NCBI GenBank assembly: GCA_033239005.1
Contig: BSQZ01000036.1
Location: forward strand, 2,401,001 to 2,465,000
Direction of reading: 5' to 3'
From: Lamellibrachia satsuma
Taxonomy: Eukaryota > Annelida > Polychaeta > Sabellida > Siboglinidae
Length of the DNA stretch: 64,000 bases
This document shows positions 33,837 through 45,181 of the stretch, one piece after another; position 1 is the first letter of the stretch; each line of letters starts with the position of its first letter. The notes under the pieces are model-generated. The model did not search any database. It saw nothing but the letters and a program-made list of their open reading frames with translations, and was not told where the DNA came from. The position numbers and the translations under genes were made by a program.

Positions 33837-34534
33837 CTGGAATGATGACATCAAGTCTATACAGGCAATACATATCAGTCAGTGTTGTAATTTGATCATT
33901 ATAATATTTTACAGAAATTACAAAATAACTTAATTTAGAATTTTTTTTTTTAACTGACAGAAAGCTGCTTGACCATTTAAAACAATCTATTTTCCAGAAC
34001 AAAGAACGATGCTTTGGCAGTTCATTTAGAAGCATTTCCTTGTAATAAACGACCATTTGTCTAAAAGAATTGAGAATGGTTGTACTAGTAAGTTAATATT
34101 GAAGAATTTCCCTGACAGGCAAACAGATTTGAGAGAACGGAGAAAGGATGCACTGGCTGTTAAATGTAGTAAAATGCATATTGCCTCTCTCTCGCTGTCA
34201 GCTGTGGTTGCGACTATGACTGCTCACCTAGTTCGCAATAAGTCCTCTCCAGATTGGTCTTTCATCGGAAACTAAGTACAACTGTTTGGCGTCTATATTT
34301 TATTTTCTGCAAGTTTCCCTTTACTATGTCTTTACTATGACTAAGTTTTTGGCGACCGCTGTTTCTAGTACCTTCTGACAGTTGTGAGTGCTGTAAAAAG
34401 CTACTAAGCAACTAAGTACAACTGATCGGATCCACAAAAAGGGGGTGTCCAGTTTTCCAATAAAAAAGTTATTACGTATCTTAATATATAATCTAATTTA
34501 CTGAAATATATAATTCTATATCTCTATGGAGATA

Positions 34535-34652
34535 AACTTGAATGATGCCAAGGCCACTGAGCCGGGCTGTGTGATCGTTTACTGTGTGCTGGTCATGCCA
34601 AGGAATCAGGTCACGTTCCACGAATGTACATGGTTGTACTCAGAGCACACTG
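34535..34652 (-). pseudogene. KCTD3-like exon E5 (unit C), same nonsense codon
   Basis: TGA at 34,606-34,608 in the identical position to unit A, followed by the ACACAG-flanked insertion. The insertion is slightly longer here ('acacagtaaacgatcacaca') and shows that it is a direct-repeat insertion. Confidence 0.82.
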
Positions 34653-34953
34653 CAAACACAGCAGTGAGCTACAGTGATTCACTTTCAATATTTCAAGGCC
34701 CTGATACTGGTAAGCCGCGTCATATCAAACTAAAGCTGATATGATCATAATCAATGCTTCAACTTGGATTACTTGAAAAGAAAACCAAGCTTTTACTTGT
34801 ATATTTTATAGAACTTTGGATGTCACAGTATATGTAAATGATGGCCCACTAAAAATCAACCCATAAATGTGACATGGTCATCATCATGAAACAAAGCTTT
34901 TCCAGGTATATTTGAATATTTTCCAAAGAAATATACTTGAGAATTGGACCTAC

Positions 34954-35123
34954 CAGAGACGCAATGCTTCGTTGAAAACATCACCCTGGTGATGGGATTG
35001 GTGTGTACAGAGAACGTTTTGAAGAGCTGTGGCCCTGTCCAACTGACTCTGGTTGCTGCAGAATCATTTGCGCAGCTCCCGAAATTGTCCAGTAGGCTAT
35101 CTCAATACATTTCCCACTCAGGG
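34954..35123 (-). pseudogene. KCTD3-like exon E4 (unit C), same frameshift
   Basis: Identical frame break between PESVG and GPQLF as in unit A; splice sites intact. Confidence 0.84.
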
Positions 35124-35316
35124 CTGAAAACAGTCGAGCAATGGACAATACCAAAACAGCCCTGCTTCAAAGGAGCAACTTGCACATTAGCGTAACAAAT
35201 ATAATCAACACATCTAAATGAGACGTTAGTCATAATTGTAGTTGCTATGAATTAGTCAGAATTCATAACGTTTAGTTCTAACATTCTAGTCAAATGTAGC
35301 AAGCAGGGAGACTCAC

Positions 35317-35406
35317 CCGTGTTGGGGGCGAGATAGACACTGAGGGCTGTAACACAGTCCCTACTATGGTATCTCTCCTTCATACGCAGCGGGAACTTCT
35401 GCATGT
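35317..35406 (-). pseudogene. KCTD3-like exon E3 (unit C)
   Basis: MQKFPLRMKE...ALSVYLAPNT with the same internal deletion; it differs from unit A near the donor (APNT versus ASTT). Confidence 0.86.
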
Positions 35407-35798
35407 CTGTAGGTAGCACGCAGAAACAACAACACTCAATCAGCTTTAGTTTTCAATGTCTGCATACACATATTCTGTGTACTATATCTAACATATCAAG
35501 AAGTTTATGTTGGTCTGTCTGTTGTGTCCTATTCCCCTTCTGCCGAACATGGAGGGTCAAATGGGGAACCGTCCATATGGCCCCCGGGGGTGGGGATTAA
35601 ATTTTAAAAAGATTTTATTTTGTTATCTATGTCATCATAAAGATAATAAATATGGCTGCCTTTTTTCATCTCGATACCAGCATTACACCAACTACTGTCC
35701 TGTCAGTACACCAGCTTATATTAACTGTGTGGCCGTGATGAGAGTCCTTGTTGACCACCACTGTCTCCGGGCCTGGGAAGCTTTGGTGGAATCTGATC

Positions 35799-37118
35799 TG
35801 GGTTGTCGGAAGAGTTTCCAGTTAACATCGGTTAGAGGCAAGGAAGTGACCCATTATTCTTTATCATGGTGGTGGCACTAATCAGCAGGAAGATCAGCAT
35901 GAAGGATGTTCTCAGGAAGGGGATGTATGCAAACGATCTGGCCATGATAGCAGACAAAAAACAAGAACTACAGGAAGTGTTGGAGGAATGGAAGAGGGTG
36001 TTCAAGAAGCACGGACCGATAATGAGCTGGGAGAAGACAGAAGAGATGTGGGTTTGACATCAGAGAGAGGACTTGAACATTACTTTGGATGATAAGGAGT
36101 TCAACCAAGTGGATGGCTTTGTGTAACTTGGAGGAATGGTTAATGAGGATGAGCATTCAGAGGTAGAAATGCGATGCCGGATACAACAGGGAGCGAATGC
36201 TCGGGGAAAGGTAGAGGGAGTCATGTTGGACAGAAACATTTTGAAAAAGCTGGAAAGGAATGTCCTTAGAGCATGTGTTACACAAGCATACCTTAATCTG
36301 TATGTGGAGTTGACAGAACAACAACAGCAGCTGCAAGGTTGGTTTTGGTTTTGTCGAATAACACGAACAAAGAGGGTTGACGAAAGAAGGATGAACGACT
36401 TGAGGAAATATGTGATGCAACAAAACAGTTCAACAGGAAGATTGGTGAGAAGCAAGGTGAAATGGGCAGGCCACATTGTAAGTATGGATACAGACATACT
36501 AGTAAAGAGAGTGGAAGAGAAAGGTGAAAAAACATCAAGGATGCAAGAAAAGGGGAATGAACAGCTAAGATCGAAGGACTGCGTGAGGTGGGATTTGAGA
36601 AGATCAGGGGAAGATGAAAGATGGAGAGGGGGAAGATGAAATATGGAGAGGGGGCAGCCGATAGAAAAGTATGGAAAGAAAAAACAGAAAGAGTGACTCG
36701 ACAATATTTTACCTGAACCTAACCCATGAACATCAGTGAAAAAAGAGGAAAAGCACCGTTAGTTTGGTAAAAAAAAAAGTTATGTTTAATAAATCCAATA
36801 ATATGGTCAACATTTTCATAAGCACTGTATAAATTGCTTATGAGAAAAAACATTATTTCAATAGAATATTTGCTAAATATTTACAAAATCAATCTCTCAT
36901 ATGTATCTCTGTTTGAGCAATATGCATTTTACCATATCGTTGTACTCATATAAACGACGTACTCTTCTTGACTAAAGCATGCTCATAAAAATCAAATATT
37001 CTTTGACAAGAAGGATGTACAGTGAAAGTATAAATAAAAACATTAAACAAATCAATCTGGTTACCAAAACATATGCCATTACTACTCAGCGCAAATACTG
37101 ATTTATTAGAACAACTGT
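35799..37118 (+). mobile_element. Decayed RT element alpha (unit C)
   Basis: Nearly identical to 20,397-21,715, including the 167-codon open stretch at 36,136-36,639 with WAGHIVSMDTDILVKR. Confidence 0.75.
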
Positions 37119-37275
37119 AAAAGTTAGTTTCTCAATCTAATGTGACATTCTCCCCTCCCCCACAATTCATTGTTACAGTTTTTGCAATGTCTGTTTCACT
37201 CATAATCCAATGAATTTGCAAGAGCACCATAAATGGCCTGCTTCCAAGGCGGTTATGTCTACTTATGAAACCAAC

Positions 37276-37381
37276 CTGTACCAACACACAAAGTGGGGAT
37301 AGGCAAGCCCGATCCGATAGAAGTGACCCTTGATATTGTTCACTCTCGGTCCACCAAAATTGTTCCTGGCTGCCGCAGCAC
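37276..37381 (-). pseudogene. KCTD3/SHKBP1-like exon E1 (unit D)
   Basis: Open exon as in unit A. It precedes E3-E4-E5-b-c of unit C in transcript order. Confidence 0.8.
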
Positions 37382-37399
37382 CTGTAAAAAGACCTAAAG

Positions 37400-37528
37400 T
37401 AAAGGCATGTTTATGTTTACACAGCACTGTATCCACTCATTGGGATTGTTCAACGTGCTTAACAGTTCACTCCCTGGCTGACCTGTTCATTCCAACACAT
37501 TTTGTACTTATCTGGGAGTCTGACTTTA
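37400..37528 (-). mobile_element. SINE tail fragment (unit D)
   Basis: Copy of the fragment at 11,617. Confidence 0.6.
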
Positions 37529-37619
37529 AATGAGTTGGTTGTATTTAGTCAGTTCTGTGTCATGGCGTGCAACACCCAGAACTGTCATGTTCCTGAGAAC
37601 AAAAAGAAGAGTTGTGGTT

Positions 37620-38930
37620 GGATATGGGTTATCGGAAGAGTTTAAAGTTAACATCGGTTAGAGGCAAGGAATTGACCCTTTACTCTGTATCATGGTGGTG
37701 GCACTAATCAGCAGGAAGTTCAGCAAGAAGGATGTTCTCAGGAAGGGGATGTATGCAAACGATCTGGCCATGATAGCAGACAAAAACAAGAACTAAAGGA
37801 AGTGTTGGAGCAATGGAAGGGGATGTTCAAGAAGCACGGACCGATAATGAGCCGGGAGAAGACAGAAGAGATGTGGGTTTGACATCAGAGAGATGACTTG
37901 AACATTAGTTTGGATGATAAGGAGTTCAACCAAGTGGATGGCTTTGTGTAACTTGGAGGAATGGTTAATGAGGATGAGCATTCAGAGGTAGAAATGCGAT
38001 GCCGGATACAACAGGGAGCGAATGCTTGGGGAAAGGTAGAGGGAGTCATGTTGGACAGAAACATTTTGAAAAAGCTGAAAAGGAAAGTCCTGAGAGCTGT
38101 GTGTTACAAAAGCATGCCTTAATCTGTATCTGGAGACAGTGGCGTTGACAGAACAACAGCAGCTGAAAGTTGGTTCTGGTTTTGTCGAATAACACGAACA
38201 AAGAGGGTTGACGAAAGAAGGATGAACGACCTGAGGAAGTATGTGATGCAAGAAAACAGTTCAACAGGAAGATTGGTGAGAAGCAAGATGAAATGGCCAG
38301 GCCACATGGTAAGGATGGATGCAGACATACTAGTAAAGAGAGTGGAAGAGAAAGGTGAAAAAACATCAAGGATGCAAGAAAAGGGGAACGAACAGCTAAG
38401 ATCGAAGGACTGCGTGAGGTGGGATATGAGAAGATCGGGGGAAGATGAAAGATGGAGAGGAGTAAGATGAAAGATGGAGAGGGGGCAGCCGATAGAAAAC
38501 TATGTAAAGAAAAACAGAAAGAGTGAAACGACAATATTTTACCTGAACTTAACCCATGAACATCAGTGATAAAAGAGGAAAAGCACCGTTAGTTTGGTAA
38601 AAAAAGTTATGTTTAATAAATCCAATAATATGGTCAACATTTTCATAAGCAGTGTATAAATTGCTTATGAGAAAAAACATTATTTCAATAGAATATTTGC
38701 TAAATATTTACAAAATCAATCTCTCATATGTATCTTTGTTTGAGCAATATGCATTTTACCATATGGTTGTACTCATATAAACGACGTACTTTTCTTGACT
38801 ACAGCATGCTCATAAAAAATCAAATATCCTTTGACAAGAAGGATGTTCAGTGAAAGTATAAATAAAAACATTAAACAAATCAATCTGGTTACCAAAACAT
38901 AAGCCATTACTACTCAGCGCAAATACTGAT
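37620..38930 (+). mobile_element. Decayed RT element beta (unit D)
   Basis: Additional damage compared with the other copies: a lost A in 'gacaaaaacaagaactaaag' and indels near 38,095. The shared stops are present. Confidence 0.72.
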
Positions 38931-38943
38931 TTGTTAGAACAAC

Positions 38944-39390
38944 TGTGAGCTCACTGTAAATCCAACACGCCGCTAACTTTGTCTATTGCCAGGGCGGCTT
39001 CGCGATAATCTCGCGCTAAGTTTGCAGTCAACTGTTGAAACACGTCGAAGACGAGTGGGGATTGCGTCTCTACGTCAGTGATCGCGACGACGTCGGCGCC
39101 TCGAAAATAGGAGGCTTCGACAACGGCGACAATGTGGTCGTATGTTTGATGCGACAGTTCATCGACGACAGCGAACTCATGACGACGGCGCTCGGCAGCA
39201 TCAAACCGCTGCCCAAATACATATTTGTCTTGCTCGACGTCACCCAATCTTCATCCATTCGCCCACGTCTACAGCAACTGCTCTTACAAGACTTTGCCTC
39301 CATCCAGGTCAAGTGAAGCACTGATGCACGACTCCGACGTCTCTTTGATGCGATACCAATGCTAGTTTCGTTCCAGGACACACGTTAGAT
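38944..39390. other. GC-rich block (unit D)
   Basis: Resembles unit A at most variable sites (ggcgac, cgacgac) but unit B at gacgag and gactttgcc, a mosaic pattern. Both frames are open. Confidence 0.5.
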
Positions 39391-39829
39391 GATGTAAACA
39401 TTATAGCAAACAATCAATCATCTTTGATATAGCATTCAACGCTCCCCATCAAAGACACCGCGTGCGACACAAGTGTGGACTTTGTACCAGGATACACGTG
39501 TGTAACAAACACTGATACGCAGACACGCTTCCCTGCCGACGTTTAATAAAAGCCACATGCCGTGATATGAGCTGGTATGCGCATTGAGCTATAGAGGCCT
39601 ATGTTGAAACATTTGTTTTTGCGCGGTTTATTATTTTACTTTTCGTACTAGTGTTAGCAGTAAGATGCGCGCATGAGTAAGCTACAGCGTGGTGCGAACC
39701 ATGGCCATATTAAATATTGCTAAACACTTGTACATGTCTGCATTAACAAACAAACGGCATATCTCCCTCCCGCGCTGCCTCCTCTCCCTTCCTCGCTTCT
39801 TCTCTGACCCTTCTCCTTCTCTCCCATCG

Positions 39830-40105
39830 AATGGGGCGTGACAACGTTCCAGATAGAACGTCAGGCTCCAAGTCGTGAAAACCCTAGCTTGAACCGTCTT
39901 GCTGCCGTTTCGAAGCTTTGGCAATTTGTTTCACCGAACGTTGCCACAGCTCATTCGTTTGTATGAATGAGTATCTGGCTATATGCAGTGGTGATTATAC
40001 GTACGAATGGTCTTCGAGCAGTAACTGCAGCATGACTGAGTGCTTCCCAGAGAAGCCGAGAGGGAGTTGGAATGAACAGGTGTGCTAGGGGTGTAAAACA
40101 CTTTG
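39830..40105 (+). mobile_element. SINE copy (unit D)
   Basis: Shortened in the tail; followed by a unit-specific insertion ('ttagtactattattttttgg' near 40,130). Confidence 0.62.
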
Positions 40106-41280
40106 AACACTGAACGTACACTAACTCATTAGTACTATTATTTTTTGGTGTAACCATGTTGAGAAAATTGCTGTAAACAGAACGATTACGTATCCTCAAT
40201 AGAACAACACGCATGTGTCGATACAATTAGGATACCAGAATAATTGCGACATAGAAATTGCGCTTCTAAGTGAGGATTACAAAATCATTCAGGGCGTTGA
40301 CAGGTGTCAAGGCGTGGTGCTGCAATAGATTATGTTATGCAAACAGGACAACGCCGTCCGAGCGCATGGACAATGCGTGTCGTAGTTCGTTGATTACTTC
40401 CGCCAGCACAGACAACAGACCACAATGGTTCATTCCTGTTTACCATGCGAAGTTGGTGATTCTTCTTCCAAAAATTGGTATACAGTGTACGGCCTACCAT
40501 GACCGAAGAATGATCAATTGGAGAAATATGGAGGAGTGTGCAAGATAGCATTTCGTGAGCTACATCCGTGTTGGAGTGCATGTTATCTGCTTCAACATAC
40601 GTTGTATATCAATAGCACACGCTGCGTGCTTCCGGTGGTGTTCTCTGTAAAAGCTGATCTCATCTAGATAGGTAGAAATGCATTGCGTTGACAGCCAGTC
40701 GGACGAAATTGGTGAAGAAAGAGATGATTCGAGACAGCTACTAACAAAAGGAGCATTATAAACAGGGACTTTGTGACCTACCAGAATGCGGAAGGTTTGT
40801 GTATAAACATTGTTTGGCTTTGTAGATAAATAATATCTATACTACGGAGTACACATATTTGATATGGTTTTAATTCTGATACATATTTTATTCATTCTAC
40901 AAACGATTGATCATTTCATATGGAGTTTTGATTAATGTATTGGGACAGATTACTTATTAGTGACAACTATGTTTTTCTGCTTCTGATGCAACTCATGACT
41001 GTGTATTAGTCGCACGAAAATTTGGCTAGACTGTTGCTGGCAAGGAGACGAGACACTTTCTATGCGTTTTGGCTTATTGTTGGCTAACGTAACAGTTAAC
41101 AAAGTAACGGCGGTGGGAATTGCTAGATGCATATATAATAAACAGACATACCAGTTATCACAACTGTTCGATGATACTATTGCCAATATAATAAACCTTT
41201 TCCACTTGGAGTGTGTTGTATTCCTAAGACAGGGTTTTGTAGGGTTGTTGATATCAATTACACGGCCAACGTTCTAGTAG

Positions 41281-41318
41281 ACGCCATCTTAGAGTGATCA
41301 CTTCCGGCGCATGCGCAT
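41281..41318 (-). promoter_or_regulatory. Promoter-like YY1/ETS/NRF1 cluster (unit D)
   Basis: All three motifs intact; ATG at 41,285-41,287. Confidence 0.5.
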
Positions 41319-42492
41319 AATTTTACCACTAGATCTGCATAATTCAATATCAATAACATAGACTAGTAATATTATTTATGCATGTTATACACTTTGCAGC
41401 ATTACAACATGAACTATGCCATATAAGAAACATTCTAATTAACTAAATTGTTTAATTAGTAGTTGTTATATCAGTTAAATGTAAAATTAACCTGTTTCAA
41501 GAGTTCACACCACAAATTCAGCTAAATAGGTTTACCTACTATATAAACGGGTTGTCGTGTTGTCATAGGAGGTTACAAGCTCGATATATAGGGATTGTCA
41601 GTAGTTTGGCTGGAGAACTACAGGAAGGTCTGGGGGCCGACAAATCTCTCCCCTGAGAGCTGCTCGATATGTAACCATAAGAGACCCAGTGACTGTGGAT
41701 TGGTCTCTCCAGCGACCGATAGGAGGTGCAACCAAATAGCAGATAATGCTAAGTGTCACTCACGTCATTGGACTCTTATTTTTTAAACAAAAGTACATCG
41801 ATCATTACATATTCAGATTCAGGTTATTATTCTCGATTCGCATTAGTTGGTCAATGGGCATCAGTTTTATTGTCATCGTAGCAAACGTCTGTCAATCCGT
41901 AATCAATTACATGTAAATTATTACGTTGATGTCCTTCCTTGCATTTTAGTAAATCAATGCTTTCATTATATCACTCTACGTCACTCCCTAAACAAAAAGG
42001 CTATATAATATTAGTGTTTTATGGCACTCCAGCAAACATACAAATTTGTTCTCATCGAAGAACAGCCAGGCGACACTGTTCAGCTAATGCTTTCCACACG
42101 TTTTGATTTTACTGTGCTTCTCTACATGCAATCTAAAGTCTGACACATAAGGAAACGTCTTGCAACATATTGTGCGCACCTAATCGATTCAAATAGACAT
42201 GCAAAATTTACCCCACCAATAATAACTAACCAGGATTTACTTGCATTTAACTTTAATGTGGTCTCTGTCATCCAATGGAAGATTTTGTGGAGACAATCCC
42301 TGAGCTAGTTTTGGAAGTGATTTGTATCTCATGTAGCCAAAATAGCATAGGTATGTGATTTATTAGCATACACTTGGTGATCCAAGTTGTGACGTTGGAT
42401 AACTGAGCCAAGTAGAGTAGCGTAGAGAGTGAAACACCCTGAGGAACATTTCGTGAAGTAGGGAGCATAGCTGAGAAACAATTCGCTATCTT

Positions 42493-43644
42493 ACATACAT
42501 ACATACATATCCTCTTCGGTCTTCAGGCAAAATCTGCCTATGTACCGCTCTTAGTTAGTCTTAGTGTGGCTTTGTAGTCATATTTGACTGCCTGGTTTCG
42601 CCAGTATTTGTCTAGTCGATTTTTAAGCGTATTTACTGACGGTGCAGTGACGACGGTGTCCGGAAGTGAATTCCAAATATTAATGACTCTCTGGCTAAAG
42701 AAATGCCTCCTTAATTCCCGTTTACTTCGGTCCTTGAACAACTTTAGAGAATGACCCCGTGTGCCTTCGTACAAGTCTTTGTTAAATATATCGTGCGAAA
42801 AGGTAAAAATGCCATGCAAGTATTTATACACATCAATAATATCTCCTCGTAAACGACGATAGGTCAGTGTTGGTAAATTTAATGCCTTTAATCTAGATTC
42901 GTAATCTAAATGTCTCAGTACTGGGACCATCCTACTAGCTCTTCTCTGGACAGCCTCCAGAGCATCAATATCATGCTGGTACTGTGGTGACCAAACTACC
43001 ACTCCGTATTCCAAAGTAGGACGGACTAGTCCCTTATATAAATGTAGAAAGGTTGTCCTGTCCAAGTATTGATATGTTCGTCGTATTACACCCAGTAATC
43101 TATTTGTTTTTGACACTGCCTGCTGTACCTGTTGTGTAAATTTTAACTGGTCATCAACTAGGATGCCCAGGTCTTTCTCTACATGGCTACACTCCAGAGG
43201 ATTTGCACCTGTTTCTGTTGTCAAAGTATAAGTAAATTCTGGGTGCCCATGTCCAATTCTTAGAACTTTGCATTTATCTGGGTGAAATTTTAACTGCCAC
43301 TTTTCAGCCCAGTCTTGTAATCTGTCTATGTCTTTCTGTAGGTTTATACAATCTTGCCTCGTTGAAGTTTTGTGATATATTTTTGTATCGTCTGCGAAAA
43401 TCTTCATGTCACATGTTATAACATTTGTTAAATCATTGATATATAGTATAAAAAGAATAGGTCCAAGGACACTGCCCTGTGGTACCCCACTTACTACTTC
43501 CGACCACGAAGATGCTGCTCCATTTACTAATACACAGTGTTTGCGACAGGTGAGAAATGTTTCAATCCATTTAAGAAGTTTTCCCTTTATTCCGTATCCT
43601 TTTAACTTTGCTAGCAGTCTCTGATGTGGTACTGAGTCAAAAGC
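42493..43644 (-). mobile_element. 5'-truncated CR1/Jockey-group LINE insertion
   Basis: Present only in unit D. The empty site in unit C reads 'gctatcttcattctt' without interruption; here it is split, with CTT on both sides as a short target duplication. The 3' end (minus strand) is a (GTAT)n tail of about four repeats, typical of LINEs that end in microsatellites. The 5' end is truncated inside the reverse transcriptase. Confidence 0.88.
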
Positions 43645-43650
43645 CTTCAT
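42538..43650 (-). CDS. Reverse transcriptase C-terminal part of the young LINE
   Basis: A 370-codon open frame without stops. The first Met-Lys come from flanking DNA and the element begins at AFDSVPHQRLL. Recognisable are RT motif A (KAFDSVPH, catalytic Asp), VSGVPQGSVLGPILFILYIN (motif B) and FADDTKIY (motif C, catalytic Asp-Asp). Then come the thumb/C-terminal features WAEKWQLKFHPDKCKVL, LEYGVVVWSPQ and LEAVQRRASRMV, with SLPDTVVTAPSVNTLKNRLD near the end. It would copy its RNA at a nicked target. The N-terminal endonuclease and palm start are missing, so this copy is not autonomous. The clean frame indicates a recent insertion. Confidence 0.9.
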   Translation of the reverse strand: MKAFDSVPHQRLLAKLKGYGIKGKLLKWIETFLTCRKHCVLVNGAASSWSEVVSGVPQGSVLGPILFILYINDLTNVITCDMKIFADDTKIYHKTSTRQDCINLQKDIDRLQDWAEKWQLKFHPDKCKVLRIGHGHPEFTYTLTTETGANPLECSHVEKDLGILVDDQLKFTQQVQQAVSKTNRLLGVIRRTYQYLDRTTFLHLYKGLVRPTLEYGVVVWSPQYQHDIDALEAVQRRASRMVPVLRHLDYESRLKALNLPTLTYRRLRGDIIDVYKYLHGIFTFSHDIFNKDLYEGTRGHSLKLFKDRSKRELRRHFFSQRVINIWNSLPDTVVTAPSVNTLKNRLDKYWRNQAVKYDYKATLRLTKSGT

Positions 43651-44207
43651 TCTTTTGCGTCTATCAGTTAAATATTATGATAACCAGCTCTGTTCCAGAT
43701 ATGCCACACCACATTGACACACTTTTAATAAGTTGTCCTGTGACCAATGGTATCAAATGCGGCAGATAGCTTCAGCAAGAAAATGGTCTCCTTCCATACA
43801 CTTCCTGGACCCACTACCCAGTGTGTAGATCCGCTCAAGTCTGGTCAATAACAGATTTAACACCTACACATGGTTCACTGAATGGTATTAATTCAGTCAA
43901 CACTTGATCATTTGCTGTGTCGCCAGAACAGTCTGCATTGATTGTCCTTAAACACTTCCAGGAGAAACCATATGGCAATATCTTCATTATGTTGGACCGT
44001 CGACTGCAACGGTATTTTTTTAATAATACAATAAGTTATAACATTTATATAAATTAAATTTAACAAAGGTAATAATAAATACATTTGTATCTGGGCGTTT
44101 TCACGTACAGGGTACACTTTTGCCAAAATGAACTTTCCCGCATAGTATTGAAATAATTAATGGTGTAATATTAATTCAGTCTAAATATATATTCCTTGCT
44201 CACTTAC

Positions 44208-44315
44208 CATATGCTTCTGGGAAAATCTCAGCTGATTGATGCACAACAACCAACTCACTTCTTCGTGGTGACGTACTACTCACGAGAGATGGAGTAAAGA
44301 GCTGACCCATTGTGT
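44208..44315 (-). pseudogene. Exon c (unit D)
   Basis: Open, splice sites intact; one Trp-Asp-Asp-Glu region change lies outside the exon. Confidence 0.5.
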
Positions 44316-44769
44316 CTGCAATGATATTAACAGATGTCGTCATTTCATCATCCCAAAATCCAATAAATGAATGGGTCAAATTTTCTACAGTTTCTTTTAA
44401 TGCAGGCCATGTGAATATGTTAAACATTTTTTTTACAAATATCTTGTTACACATAGGTGTAAGAAAACCTGTCTACTTAAATGCTTCCTTTTCTGTCTGA
44501 ATCAACCAATGGTTCCATTCCAAAAATATATATAATTCGACCAAACATTACATCTATATTACACATCTGTTGAATACTAGTGAAATGATAGGATGAACAT
44601 TTGAAGCAGTGTGCCGACGACCATAAAGGGATCAACATTTGCAGCAGTAAAAATACCCCAAAAAGCCATCTTGGTGCCCCTTGGGGCAAGACAGCTACCC
44701 ATATACCTGGGGCAGTTCGGTCTACAACTCCTTCCCGCGTGTTTTTAATGCAAGAGCAAGAGAGCTCTT

Positions 44770-44895
44770 TACACTTCAAGTAAGCTGTAATATATGTGTA
44801 AAGACTGACTGGGCTGTGAGTACAACAATCACTTTACACTTCAAGTAAGCTGTAATGTCTGCGTAAAGACTGACTTGGCTCTGAGTGCAATAATT
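44770..44895. repeat. 65-bp VNTR, two copies (unit D)
   Basis: Only two copies of the unit seen at 17,868 and 33,327. Confidence 0.85.
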
Positions 44896-44915
44896 AGCAT
44901 GAGTCAAAAACGTAC

Positions 44916-45088
44916 GCTGTCGATGTTCTCATCCTTGTGTGGTTTGTCCCAGGTGACACCGACGCCGTCCTGTCGTGACGTCTTTACTGCTGGTACGTCA
45001 ATTGTTGTGTAATCGAATGGCTCTGTGTCGTCCACTGATGTAGTCATGTTGTGTACTGACTTTTGTGACTGAGGTTTGATGGTGGCAC
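44916..45088 (-). pseudogene. Exon b (unit D)
   Basis: Same 173-nt exon. The donor has changed from gtaagt to gtacgt. Confidence 0.5.
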
Positions 45089-45181
45089 CTGGAATGATGA
45101 CATCAAGTATATACAGGCAATACATATCAGTCAGTGTTGTAGTTTGATCATTATAATAGTTTACAGAAATTACAAAATAAA

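Larger units (their letters stand above)
27405..37118. repeat. Tandem array unit C
   Basis: Starts inside RT element beta because of the deletion, then is complete. Offsets from unit A are +15,468 (GC-rich block), +15,454 (exon c) and +15,402 (exons b, E4 and E3). Confidence 0.88.
42190..43985 (-). mobile_element. Second RT remnant (unit D), split by a LINE insertion
   Basis: Same remnant as at 16,440, interrupted at 42,493-43,644. Confidence 0.6.
37119..45181. repeat. Tandem array unit D (truncated, LINE-interrupted)
   Basis: Collinear with unit A from E1 to just upstream of exon b, then joined at about 45,181 to the E1-side SINE/RT region of a further unit. At the joint 'ttatctgggagtctgac' is present twice in tandem, so a small templated duplication accompanied the deletion of about 3.6 kb. 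Confidence 0.85.

Noticed and set aside
42060..42530. CRISPR-like or regular short repeats (catacatacatacat)
   Set aside because: It is the microsatellite tail of the LINE insertion.
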